Assembly: GCF_031143425.1 (NCBI RefSeq)
Contig: NC_090441.1
Coordinates: forward strand, 218,856,928-218,920,927
Direction: 5' to 3'
DNA length: 64,000 bases
From: Pleurodeles waltl
Taxonomy: Eukaryota; Chordata; Amphibia; Caudata; Salamandridae
This document shows positions 44,406-55,663 of this stretch, in pieces (positions within the stretch are counted from its first letter, which is position 1; every line of letters begins with the position of its first letter). Both the position numbers and the translations under genes were made by a program. Below the pieces are notes generated by a model, which was not told the origin of the DNA, did not search any database, and was given only the letters and a program-made list of their open reading frames with translations.

Positions 44406-47400
44406 TGTGAGAAGCTGGCGTGGCTTGTAGTGGGTACCAGAGGTACTTACACCTTGCACCAGGTCCAGTTATCCCCTTATTAGTGTATGTAGTAGTGTTC
44501 TAGCAGCTTAGGCTGATAGCGGTAGCTACAGCAGATTAGCTTAGGCTGAACTAGAAGACATATAAAGCTCCTACTATACCACTTATCACATGTACTATAT
44601 CATAAGAAAAGACAATACTCAGTGTTACTAATAATAAAGGTACTTTATTTTTATGACAATATGCCAAAAGTTATCTTAGAAGATATCCTCCAACAGGAGG
44701 TAAGTAATGTAGGAAAGTACCATCTTGCCTGGCATGTTACCCCCATTTCACTGTATATATGTTGTTTTAGTTGTATGTGTCACTGGGACCCTGCCAGCCA
44801 GGGCCCCAGTGCTCATAAGTGTGCCCTGTATGTGTTACCTGTGTTATGACTAACTGTCTCACTGAGGCTCTGCTATCCAGAACCTCAGTGGTTATGCTCT
44901 CTCATTTCTTTACAAATTGTCACTAACAGGCTAGTGACCAATTTCACCAATTTACATTGGCATACTGGAACACCCTTATAATTCCCTAGTATATGGTACT
45001 GAGGTACCCAGGGTATTGGGGTTCCAGGAGATACCTATGGGCTGCAGCATTTATTTTGCCACCCATAGGGAGCTTCTGACAATTCTTACACAGGCCTGCC
45101 CTTGCAGCCTGAGTGAAATAACGCCCATGTTATTTCACAGCCATTTACCACTGCACTTAAGTAACTTATAACTCACCTATATGTCTAACCTTTACCTGGT
45201 AAAGGTTGGGTGCTAAGTTACTTAGTGTGTGGGCACCCTGGCACTAGCCAAGGTTCTCCCACATTGTTCAGGGCAAATTCCACGGACTTTGTGAGTGCGG
45301 GGACACCATTGCACGCGTGCACTATACATATGTCACGACATATGAATAGCGTCACAATGGTAACTCCGAACATGGCCATGTAACATGTCTAAGATAATGG
45401 AATTGTCACCCCAATGCCAATCTGGCATTGGGGAGACAATTCCATGATCCCCCGAGTCTCTAGCTCAGACCCGGGTGCTGCCAAACTACCTTTCCCAGGG
45501 TTTCACTGCAGCTGCTGCTGCTGCCAACCCCTCAGACAGGTTTCTGCCCTTCTGGGGTCCGGCCAGGCTTGGCCCAGGAAGGCAAAACAAAGGACTTCCT
45601 CAGAGAGAGGATGTTACACCCTCTCCCTTTGGAAAAAGGTGTCAGGGCTGGGGAGGATCAGCCTCCCCCAGCCTCTGGAAATGCTTTGATGGGCACAGAT
45701 GGTGCCCATCTCTGCATAAGCCAGTCTACACCGGTTCAGGGATCCCCCAGCCCTGCTCTGACGTGAAACTGGACAAAGGAAAGGGGAGTGACCACTCATC
45801 TGACCTGTACCTCCTCTGGGAGGTGCCCAGAGCTCCTCCAGTGTGCTCCAGACCTCTGCCATCTTGGAAACAGAGGTGCTGCTGGCACACTGGACTGCTC
45901 TGAGTGGCCAGTGCCAGCAGGTGACGTCAGAGACTCCTTCTGATAGGCTCCTTCAGGTGTTGCTAGCCTATCCTCTTTCCTAAGTAGCCAAACCTCCTTT
46001 TCTGGCTATTTAGGGTCTCTGCTTTGGGGAATTCTTTAGATAATGAATGCAAGAGCTCATCAGAGTTCCTCTGCATCTCTCTCTTCACCTTCTGCCAAGG
46101 AATCGACTGCTGACCGCGCTGGAAGCCTGCAAAACTGCAACAAAGTAGCAAAGACGACTACTGCGACCTTATAACGCTGATCCTGCCGCCTTCTTGACTG
46201 TTTTCCTGGTGGTGCATGCTGTGGGGGTAGTCTGCCTCCTCTCTGCACTAGAAGCTCCGAAGAAATCTCCCTTTGGTCGACGGCATCTTCCCCCTGCAAC
46301 CGTAGGCACCAAAGGACTACATCACCGGTCCTCTGGGTCTCCTCTCAGCACAACAAGCTGTTTTGCAGCTACTCCGGCTCCTGTGCACTCTTCCAGGATT
46401 TCCTTTGTGCACAGCCAAGCCTGGGTCCCCGGCACTCTAACCTGCAGTGCACGACCTCTTGAGTTGTCCTCCGGCGTCGTGGGACCCTCTTTCGTGACTT
46501 TGGGTGAGCTCCGGTTCACTCCACTTCGTAGTGCCTGTTCCGGCACTTCTGCGGGTGCTGCTTGCTTCTGAGTGGGCTCTTTGTCTTGCTTGATGCCCCC
46601 TCGGTCTCCTCACGCATTTGGCAACATTCTGGTCCGTCCTGCGCCACAGCACCATCCAAATACCCTAACCGCGACCCTTGCAGCTAGCAAGGCTTTTTTG
46701 CGGTCTTTCTGCACAGAAACACCTCTGCAAGCTTCTTCACGACGTGGGACATCTATCCTCCAAAGGGGAAGTTTCTAGCCCTCTTCGTTCTTGCAGAATC
46801 CACAGCTTCTACCATCCGGTGGTAGCTTCTTTGCACCAACAGCTGGCATTTCCTGGGCATCTGCCACTCCCGACTTGATCGTGACTCTTGGACTTGGTCC
46901 CCTTGTTCCACAGGTACTCTCATCTGGAAATCCATCGTTGTTGCATTGCTGGTGTTTGTCTTTCTGGCAGAATTCCCCTATCACAACTTCTGTGCTCTCT
47001 GGGAAACTTAGGTGCACTTTGCACCCACTTTTCAGGGTCTTGGGGTGGGCTATTTTCCTAACCCTCACTGTTTTCTTACAGTCCCAGCGACCCTCTACAA
47101 GGTCACATAGGTTTGGGGTCCATTCGTGGTTCGCATTCCACTTCTAGAGTATATGGTTTATGTTGCCCCTATCCCTATGTGCCCCCATTGCATTCTTTTG
47201 TGACTATACATTGTTTGCACTGTTTTCTATTGCTATTACTGCATATTTTGGTATTGTGTACATATATCTTGTGTATATTTGCTATTCTCATACTAAGGGT
47301 ACTCACTTAGATACTTTGGCATATTGTCATAAAAATAAAGTACCTTTATTTATAGTATATCTGTGTATTGTGTTTTCTTATGATATTGTGCATATGACAC

Positions 47401-49387
47401 TAGTGGTACTGTAGGAGCTTCACTCGTCTCCTAGTTCAGCCTAAGCTGCTCTGCTAAGATACCTTTTCTATCAGCCTAAGCTGCTAGACACCCCTCTACA
47501 CTAATAAGGGATACCTGGGCCTGGTGCAAGGTGTAAGTACCCCTTGGTACTCACTACAAGCCTGTCCAGCCTCCGACAAGTAACAAGCATAAAATATACA
47601 CAAATAGTGAAATCAGGTAAGTAAAACACTCAGAAAACAGTGCAATTACTATAGAATGCCATAGACTGTAATGGACATGAGGCAAACCAAACCATATACT
47701 CCAAAATGTGGAATGTGAATTAGGATTGTCCCAAAGGAAGGACTACTGTGTAGAGAATCCCTGGGAGCATAAGAAAACACCAATGGTGAAACAAATACCC
47801 CACCCCAGGACCCTGAAAAGTAGTGGTAAAGTAACACTACTTCCACAGGAGATACACAGAAGTCGAAGTAAAGGATATTGAAAGAACCACACCAAGCTGC
47901 CAGACACAGAAGATGGATTATGGAAACTGAAGACCTGCAAAAGAAGGGGCCAAGTCCAAAAGTCACTGAAGAGTCCAGGGGGGGGGGCAGGAGCCCACTA
48001 AACCCCGGATGAAGGTGCAAAATGGCTGCCTCCGGTTGGGACCAGATGAAGGTTTTGCACCAAGGAAGTGACCTAGGAGGCCCAAATTCATGCAGGGGTT
48101 GTCCCACGTCGTGCTGGAAGATGCAGTGAAGAAACTTTGCAAAATCACCGCAAACAAGCCTTGCTACATGCAAGAGTCGCGGTTAGAGAAAAAGGGTGCT
48201 GCCAAGGCCTAGGAAGGACCAGGATGTCGAAACTTGAGGTGAGTGGACAGAGGGGGACCTCAGCAAGGATGAAGGCCCAAAACGAACAAGGGAGCACCCA
48301 CAGGAGCCTCTGAACACAGGTTCAAAGGAGCTGAACTCGACGGTCATCTCTGCACTGCTGTGAGAAGTCCCACGCCGCCAGAGATGAACTCACGAAGCTG
48401 TGTGTCGCAGAATGGAGTGCTGGGGACCTGAGCTCGGTTGTGCACAAAGGACTTTTGGAGGGGACTCACAGAAGTCCTGGAAGCTGCTGGACACTGGACA
48501 CACGGTGGCACTGACTGGTGAGGGGAGGCAAAGCTGGACCTCTGGACAGTCGGGGTCACTTGGGTCCACCACTCGTGTTCCAGGGATGACACTCGTTGAA
48601 AGGAGAGAAGTCCCAGAGGGTCGGTGGTGCTGCTTTTGGTTGCCCAGGGTTTATGGAATTGGCCCCCCAGTACCAGATTCAGAATGGGTGCCAAATTACA
48701 CAATCCCAGACACCTCAGACGACCATATTCGGTTCACCCATTGTGCAGCTACCTATAGGAGGTGACCTATGTGTCGTGCATTCGTTTAATGGCGCCCCCG
48801 CACTCACAAAGTCTGGGGAAAAGGCCCTGGACAATGTGGAGGCACCTATACTCTTGTATGGGTGCCCTCACACTTGGTAACTTTGCACCCAGCAAGAGTT
48901 GGACATATAGGTGGCTTATAAGCTACGTACGTGCAGTGAAAAATGGCTGTAAAATAGTGTAGACACTATTTTACCCAGGCTGCTGTGGCCGTTCTGTGAA
49001 AGGTTTGTCTGAGCTCCTTATGGGTGGCAAAAGCAATGCTGCAGCCCATAAGGTTCTCTTGGAACCCCATTACCCTGGGTACCTTAGTACCATATACAAG
49101 GGAATTATAAGGGAGTTCCAAAGTGCCAATTGGAATTGGTAAAGTTAGTCACTAGCCTGCAGTGACAATTTTAAAATTAAAGAGAGAGCATAAACACTGA
49201 GGTTCTGATTAGCAGAGCCTCAGTGACACAGTAAACACTACAGAATACACACACATAGGCCACAAACTATGAGCACTGGGGTCCTGGCTAGCAGGATCCC
49301 AGTGACACAGGAAAAACACACTGACACACACTCACAAACAGGCCAAAAGTGGGGGAAACAATGCTAGAACGAGGCTACCTTCTCACA
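44406..49387 (-). repeat. Solo LTR-A (old), inserted in LTR-C
   Basis: Minus-oriented, from TGTGAGAAGGTAGCC at 49387 to AGCTTCTCACA at 44406. It is flanked by the 5-bp duplication GTATC (44401-44405, 49388-49392) and interrupted by a plus-oriented LTR-A at 44708-47578. Its own length is about 2.1 kb. It is clearly more diverged than the LTR inserted in it. Confidence 0.9.
44708..47578 (+). repeat. Solo LTR-A (younger), innermost of nest
   Basis: Runs from TGTAGGAAAGTACC at 44708 to CCTCCGACA at 47578 (2,871 bp), flanked by the 5-bp duplication AGTAA (44703-44707, 47579-47583). It includes the U3 hairpins near 45130 and 45195 and AATAAAGTACC near 47335. No internal element sequence, so it is a solo LTR. 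It matches 2565-5557 well when reversed. Confidence 0.92.
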
Positions 49388-49977
49388 GTATCTGTTACGT
49401 AAGGGGACTTTAAAAATTAAAATAAAGTCTCCCCATTCTAGCCTATGAAGGTCATTCGCTACAATGAGGGAAAAACGAATTTGGCTGTTTTTACATCACC
49501 AGGGCTTATAAAACTATTTTTATAAGGTCCCTGCTTATAGTTACATGGCACCCAGCCCTAGGGGCACATAGGGCACACCTTAGGGGTGACTTATATGTAA
49601 AAATAAGGTAGTTTAAGACTTTGGAACTACTTTTAATTCCAAAGTCGAATTTGCATGTAACTTTAATTTAAAAGCAGCCAACAAGGCATGCCTGCCTTTA
49701 AAATGACACTGGGCACCTCAGCAGTGCACCTATGGGGGCACCACCTATGCTGGGATCCCTAAACCTCCATGCCCTACCATATACTAGGGGCTTGTAGGTA
49801 TGTTTACTGAGCCAATTATAATTAGCCTAATTTGAATACTGGTTTTACACAGAGCACAGGCCCTGGGACTGGTTAGCAGTACCCAGGGCACCATCAGAGT
49901 CAGGAAAACACCAGCAAAAAGTGAAAAATGGGGGCAAAAAGTCAGGGGGCCTCTGCGATCAGCCCTGTTTTCTCACA

Positions 49978-50317
49978 TATTTATGTAGCCAGGGAAAGAG
50001 TTTGCAAGTTACTATACGATAGGTTGTATAATGGGCTAAATCCCACGCTGCAGTACGGCCCAGAGAAACAACAGTTTTTACAGAGCCGTTTCAGCGGCAG
50101 CCATATTGGAAGGCTGTTATGTATAAGGGATTGAGAGTTCGGGTCGTGATACAGCCAGTATAAGTGGCAATATGTTGCTCTTGATTAGAACAAATGCCCC
50201 AGTATTATAATCGGAGACTTTTGGAGTCCGATTTGCAAGACCAGGGGGCTTAGCATTGTGAATCCCTATTTCTAGGGGCCTTTTAAGAGATAGATGGTAA
50301 TAATATAAGAAGTCTAA
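49978..50317. other. No gene seen; possibly Penelope-like 3' sequence
   Basis: Short stretch between the LTR-C end and a MITE. No coding block is visible. It may continue the untranslated end of the Penelope-like element that lies on both sides, but nothing in it proves this. Confidence 0.35.
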
Positions 50318-50878
50318 GGGCATCATTCCGACCCCAGCCGGCGGCGGTATCCGCCGGCCTGGCTGGGGCCGCCAGAATACCGCTGCGCGGTCAAAAGACC
50401 GCCGCGGGTATTCTGGGTTTCCTGCTGGGCTGGCGGGCGACCGCCAAAAGGCCGCCCGCCAGCCCAGCGGGAAACACCCTTCCATGATGATGCCGGCTCC
50501 GAATGGAGCCCGCGGAGTGGAAGGGGTGCGACGGGTGCAGTTGCACCCGTCGCGAATTTCAGTGTCTGCTATGCAGACACTGAAATTCAAAGTGGGGCCC
50601 TCTTACGGGGGCCCCTGCAGTGCCCATGCCATTGGCATGGGCACTGCAGGGGCCCCCAGGGGCCCCACGACACCCCATACCGCCATCCTCTTCCTGGCGG
50701 CCGAAACCACCAGGAACAGGATGGCGGTATGGGGGTCGGAATCCCCCCCAGGGCAGCGGAAAGTCGGCGGTACACCGCCGACTTTCCGTTTCTGGACGCG
50801 GCTGAACCGCCGCGGTCAGAATGCCCCAGGGAGCACCGCCAGCCTGTTGGCCGTGCTCCCGCGGTCGGAATGACCACC
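50318..50878. mobile_element. GC-rich Harbinger-type MITE with TAA target duplication
   Basis: Terminal inverted repeats GGGCATCATTCCGACC and GGTGGTCATTCCGACC (right end reversed), bounded by TAA on each side (50315-50317, 50879-50881). Length 561 bp, very rich in CCGCC/GGCGG. The interior has several long palindromes, including one near 50620-50665 built on GGGGCCCCTGCAGTGCCCAT and its complement. The overlapping ORFs on both strands come from the GC bias and are not genes. The 3-bp TWA duplication is the Harbinger signature. Confidence 0.8.
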
Positions 50879-50881
50879 TAA

Positions 50882-51309
50882 GTGTTGAGGGCCCTGAGGT
50901 AAAGATTATAATTTTGATGTGAAAGTCAGAAGACACCATTCTTCGCACTGTAAAATGTAGGTATCGGTAGGTATGGGAGTCTGCCCATATTTAGATGATT
51001 ATACCCCTGAAAGTTGGACCAGGTGTGATTTAAGCTACAGACGTTAATTGTGAATGAAAATATCTTGTAGTGGTAACTTTCCCTCCTGGGTTGTCCCAAT
51101 TCAGTTATTTTAGATGCTGTGGATACCGACATGTCCCAGTGTGGGTTAGGGTAGTAATTCTAACATCCAGTGTAAACGTTGGGTTAGCAATACTGCGCAC
51201 AAGTCTTATTAAAATGTCGATACCAACCTTTGTAAAATAAACAAACAAAAATGACGGTAAGATGTACATTAGAAGAGCCAATGTTAACAGGTCCATGTCT
51301 TTCAGTTCG
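50882..51309 (-). other. Penelope-like element 3' untranslated stretch
   Basis: Lies immediately downstream (minus strand) of the GIY-YIG frame. No conserved coding block is seen; the 95-codon frame here overlaps the end of the endonuclease in another frame and is treated as a shadow. Confidence 0.4.
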
Positions 51310-51684
51310 TTAGTGGAGCCAGTAATGCCACTCTGCATCTTTATTGAGGCCATGTCGAACTGTGTCAAAGCGAATAATGAAAGTACTTTCACATTGTCGT
51401 AGTTTCAGTTCGAGGTCCTCCCCCGAGAGTGCTGTTGTAACCACAGAATTTAAAGGTTCTTGTAAGTGTTCAACCAATGGAAGTCTTGAGTCATCCTTTT
51501 GTATATTTCGATAGTGTTCCTGTATTCTCTGTTTTAATGCTGTAGTTGTGCTTCCTATATACGCCTTATTGCAAGGACAGGTGATAAGATAAATTATGTT
51601 AGTGCTCTCACAGTTGATGAAGTCACATATTGTAAAGTGTTGGTCATTAATTGTAATCTCTTTTGATTTTGATAGTCCCAATTT
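51310..51684 (-). pseudogene. GIY-YIG endonuclease of Penelope-like element
   Basis: Open frame with IIYLITCPCNKAYIGSTTTA, then KQRIQEH: the Tyr, the Y-I-G and the Arg/His block of GIY-YIG nucleases, with a Cys pair inside the first motif as in Penelope-like elements. The end reads HGLNKDAEWHYW before the stop, matching the usual C terminus of these proteins. It nicks target DNA for reverse transcription. The frame is cut from its RT by a LINE at 51696. Confidence 0.85.
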
Positions 51685-51695
51685 ACAAATAGAGC

Positions 51696-52502
51696 CATTG
51701 TAATCTGGTGAATCTGGCTAGGGCGGAAAATCAGTTTTTAAAAATGATGCTAAAGGTTCCATTGAGTACCCCATCCTTGCCCATTCACTTGGACCTGAAT
51801 CTTTTCTCAATCTCACAGATTGCTGCCCTAAGGCCCCTGCTGTTTTGGATTCGGCTGTGGACAACTGATGCCCTAACCCCTTTTCGGTGTGGCCTCCTAA
51901 ATGTGGTGGGCCGTGATTCTAGTATTAAATCTAAATGGTGTGTTTTTGTTGAACAATCTTTTTCCCGTCTGGGGTTAGGTTCCTATTGGCATGATCCTAT
52001 TTCTATTCCTAAAAATGCTGCACAGCTGTTAAAGGATGCTTATTGGCATAATGTTCAGGTTGGACAATTTGCTGGTTTTATTCCATTGTCTATGTCTGAC
52101 AATTTTTTACTTGTTAAATGTCATTACGAATTTGAGCCCTTTTTGGATGCAAAGTTATCTCCATTTGCTCGTGCCCTCTTTATTAGGTTTATGATCGGGT
52201 CTCTCCCTCTGTGCTGCCTTACGTACAAATGGTCCAGTTCAACTAATAGATCTAAAGGTTGCCCGATGGGTTGTAAAAGTGATGAAACTGTTTCACACGT
52301 TTTCTTCCACTGTCAAGCATATCACAAACAAAGAGCACTTTGGCTCATCCCGCTCTTCAAACAATTAGGGGTTAGATCCTGTCTCCATGCTGAGAGAATT
52401 TTAAAATGCGACCCGTCCATCCAGATAGCTCTACCAGTGGCAAGTTTTCTCGAGTCTATCTGGCGGTTGAGATTAGCAAGTTTAAGGGACAAAATTGTGT
52501 AG
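51696..52502 (+). pseudogene. LINE ORF2 C-terminal region
   Basis: Open from the truncation point for about 268 codons. It reads RAENQFLKMML and AALRPLLFWIRLW, helices that follow the RT thumb in many LINEs, and ends with a zinc-knuckle-like CPMGCKSDETVSHVFFHC (C-x3-C-x8-H-x3-H-x1-C). This tail probably binds nucleic acid. The RT and endonuclease domains are missing because of 5' truncation, not mutation; the remaining frame has no stops. Confidence 0.8.
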
Positions 52503-53090
52503 TTATTGTTTAGTTTTATCTATGTATATTTATTTAACTTGGATGTATGATTGTAGTTTTTTTTGTATAGGACATAGACGTTGGTTTGGTTCCTTATGGA
52601 TTGTTTATAGACCTATGGAACTGATCCCTTACTTTATGTCGTGAGAATTCTAAAACGAAAATCATCCACCCAGACAGTTTTTTTAATGGGGGGAAAAAGG
52701 GGAAAATGTTTGTATTATTACGACATCCGAGATCTGTAATTCTAAGGAGCAAGAGTGGGGAATTAATTTTCAGACTTATCTATCTATATTTATCAAATTG
52801 GATGTGTGATTGCTCCACAGTGTTCAGATATTGGTGTATTACATTTTTAACCAGCACTGACTCATGGAATTATTTCCATTATTGTGTATTGCCTTTCATT
52901 ATAATAAGCGATGTTTATCTGACTGCTTATTTCTTGTTTGTTTTTAAAACTTGTCTTGTCCCTTTTAACCGTGCTTTTACCTCATTTTTTTAGTACCTCC
53001 CTGTTTTTAGAAGTCCTCTCTCTTTTTGTTGTGTACTGTACTTTGATGGTTTGTTTTTACTTACCGAAATAAAGTTAAATGATGATGATG
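51696..53090 (+). mobile_element. 5'-truncated LINE with 11-bp target duplication
   Basis: Inserted into the Penelope-like element. The duplication ACAAATAGAGC is present at 51685-51695 and 53091-53101. It ends in GAAATAAAGTTAAATGATGATG, a short microsatellite tail instead of poly(A). It contains the C-terminal end of the LINE protein and a 3' untranslated region of about 590 bp. Duplication, truncation and tail together are the signature of target-primed insertion. The clade was not assigned. Confidence 0.92.
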
Positions 53091-53101
53091 ACAAATAGAG
53101 C

Positions 53102-53582
53102 AGTTTGTACAAGTGTAGAATCCTGTGGTTTGTTTCAAGAAGGTGTTCTTTTGAAGCCCATCTGTGGAACTGGTTGGATGTTCTGTGTGATTGAAGGGTT
53201 TTTGGTAAGTAAGTACCAATGTTTGTGAAACAATTTGCGGATATGTTGCTGACTGTTGTGGAATCGAGTAATGAAGTGGAGAGGTGTCAGGTTAGTAGGA
53301 GGTTTACCCATGTCCAGAATGTCGTTGCGGTCTATTTTGGGAAAGTTCTCTTTGGTGTGATTCAATCTAGAAGTGTTGTACTCTCTTCTGGAAAGACGTT
53401 CCGAGATTTCTGAGGCCTCTATCTCATAGTCTTCCAAATTGCTGCAGTTATGTCTGGCCCATCCATATTCACCTGCTGATATATTTCGTTCTTTGTGGAT
53501 GACAGCTCTGAAGAAACCACACGTCATGGTGCAAAGGTGCATGTTTACCAGGCACTACTGTCCATGTCCATCAGGGCTTTGA
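53102..53582 (-). pseudogene. Penelope-like RT C-terminal part (broken)
   Basis: Minus-strand frame with PTNLTPLHFITRFHNSQQHI, then KLFHKHWYLLTKNPSI and GFKRTPS, the blocks that end Penelope-type RT before the endonuclease linker. A stop and frameshift at about 53130 separate this from a CTNCSIC zinc-linker remnant (about 53095-53120) that leads to the GIY-YIG piece across the LINE. The 5' side is cut by an LTR at about 53583, so catalytic RT motifs are absent. Confidence 0.8.
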
Positions 53583-55663
53583 TGCAGGAAGGTGGCTTTC
53601 TTCTAGCATGGTTACCCCCATTGTTGGCCTGTTTGTCAGTGTATGTCAGTGTGTTTTTACTGTCTCACTGGGATCCTGCTAGTCAGTGGCCTACATGTCA
53701 GTATGTTGTACTGTTTTGTCAGTATGCTTGACTGTGTCATTGGAGTTCTGCTAACCAGAACTCCAGTGCTTATGCTTTCTCTGATTCCAAATTTGTACTT
53801 ACATAATGGTAACCCAGTATTTCACTCCGAATTGGTATACTGGACCCCCCTTATAAGTCTCTAGTATTTGGTACATAGGTACCCAGGGCATTGGGGTTCC
53901 AGGAGATCCTTATGGGCTGCAACAACTCTTTTGCCACCCATAAGGAGCCCATACAAAGGCTCCTTCAGGACTGCCATTGCAGCCTGTGTGAAATAGTGTA
54001 AGCACTATTTCACAGCCATTTTCACTGCACCAGGTCACTTATAAATCAACTATATGTCTAACCTTCACACCCTGAAGGCTAGGTGAAAGTACCTGTGTGT
54101 GAGGGCACCCCTGCACTAGCAGAGATGCCCCCACGTCATCCAGGCCCATTTTCCCGGACTTTGTGAGTGCGGGACGACATTTTAAGTGTGCACTACATAT
54201 AGGTCAATACATATATGTAGCTTCAAAATGGCAACTCCAAATATGGCCATGTAAGGTGTCTAAGAAACAGAAATGTAACCCCAATACTGGTTCCAGTATT
54301 GGTTTTACAATTCCATGCACTCTGGGGGCCCCACAGTGCCCACCCAGTACTGCCATACCAGCCTTCTGAGGTTTTCACTACAGCTCCAGCTGCTGGCACC
54401 TCACACACAGGCTTCTGCCCTCCTGGGGCTTGTGCAGCCCAATCCCAGGAAGGTAGAATAATGCATTTCCTTTGGGACAGGGGTGTTACACCCTCTCCCT
54501 TTGGAAATAGATGTCACAGGCATGGGAGGGGTATCCTCCCAGAGCCTCTGGAAATGCGTTGAATGGCACAGATGGTGCCCATTTCTGCATAAGCCAGTCT
54601 ACACCGGTTCAGGGACCCCCAGTCCCTGCTCTGGCGCGAAACTGGACAAAGGAAAGGGGAGTGGCCCCATGGGTGGTGCCCAGTGCTCCTCCAGAGTGTC
54701 CCAGGGGTTAGCCATCTTGAATCCCAAGGTGTCAGGACACTCTGGAAGCATCTGAGTGGCCAGTGCCAGCAGGTGATGTCAGAGACCCCTCCTGCTCGGT
54801 CTATACCTGGTTAGGTGACCAATCCCCCTCTGAGGGCTATTTAGGGTCTCTCCTGTGGGTGTTTCCTCAGATTCGGATTGCAAGACTCCAGCAGGAATCC
54901 TCTGCATCCTCCACTTCATCTTCTGGCACGGATCGACAGCTGACTGCTCCAGGATCTCTGCAAAACTGCAACAAAGAAGCAACAACGACTTCTGCGACCT
55001 TGTAACTCCAGCTCCTGCCAGAAATTGCAACAGTTTCCAGGTGGTACATGCTCTGAGGATGGCCTGTCTTCATTCTGCATCCAGAAGAACAGAAGGACTC
55101 TTCAGCAGGCACTTCTCTGCAGTGATGACCTGTACTCAGGGTCCCCTCTCCTGACAATGAGTGTGGATCCTAGAACACAGGTTGTGAACTAAAATGACCA
55201 AGACTTTCCAAAGGTCCAGCTTTCCAAATTTGGCAAAGGTAAGAGCTTGGCTGCCCGAGCTAGACAGTACCCCTGTGCACTGCGTATTTTGCAGCTCCTA
55301 GCGCTTCTCTGCGATTTTCCAAGAATTCCTTTGTGCACAGCCTACCCCAGGTCCCCAGCACTCTATCCTATGATGCTTGAGCTGTTCTACAGCGGAGTGG
55401 GAATCCTTTGTGTAGTGCTGCAATGACCGTCATTTGCAACTGAATTGTTCCCGTGCTGTGGGACTCCTGTGCATGCTGCCTGGTCTTCTGAGGGCTTTCT
55501 GGACGGCTGAAGGCCCTCTCTGACTCTTCCACCTGGGTGAAGTTGATCTGGTCCTTCTTGGGCCCGGGCAGCGCCATTTTCTGCTAACTGAGGGTTTTGC
55601 GTGTGCCAAGGCTTGTTGGCGAAATCCAGTGATGCAAATCAGACTGCAATCTTTCACCCGGCG
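53583..55663 (+). repeat. LTR-A-related fragment, plus-oriented arm of fold-back
   Basis: Begins TGCAGGAAGGTGGC and follows the layout of the LTR at 22377-25256 for about 2.08 kb (CTTATAAGTCTCTAGTAT near 53850, TATTTAGGGTCTCTCC near 54839), then changes orientation abruptly at about 55664. The body is closest to the 22377 copy, so it is a diverged subfamily. Confidence 0.8.

Larger units (their letters stand above)
42522..49977 (-). repeat. LTR-C solo LTR, split by nested LTRs
   Basis: Outer layer of a three-deep nest. On the minus strand it begins TGTGAGAAAACAGGG at 49977 and ends ATTTTCCAACA at 42522, with about 2.47 kb of its own sequence (42522-44405 and 49388-49977). It differs from LTR-A in body. 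The flanks do not give a convincing duplication, so the ends are probable rather than proven. No coding region is seen in its own sequence; the short overlapping ORFs at 43.2-44.3 kb lack motifs. Confidence 0.7.

Noticed and set aside
50484..50948. Overlapping 100-130-codon frames on both strands at 50.5-50.9 kb
   Set aside because: They coincide with the GC-rich MITE, where stops are rare by composition.
51708..52502. A host gene of 264 codons
   Set aside because: The frame is bounded by an 11-bp target duplication and a microsatellite tail, and has the LINE C-terminal zinc-knuckle pattern.
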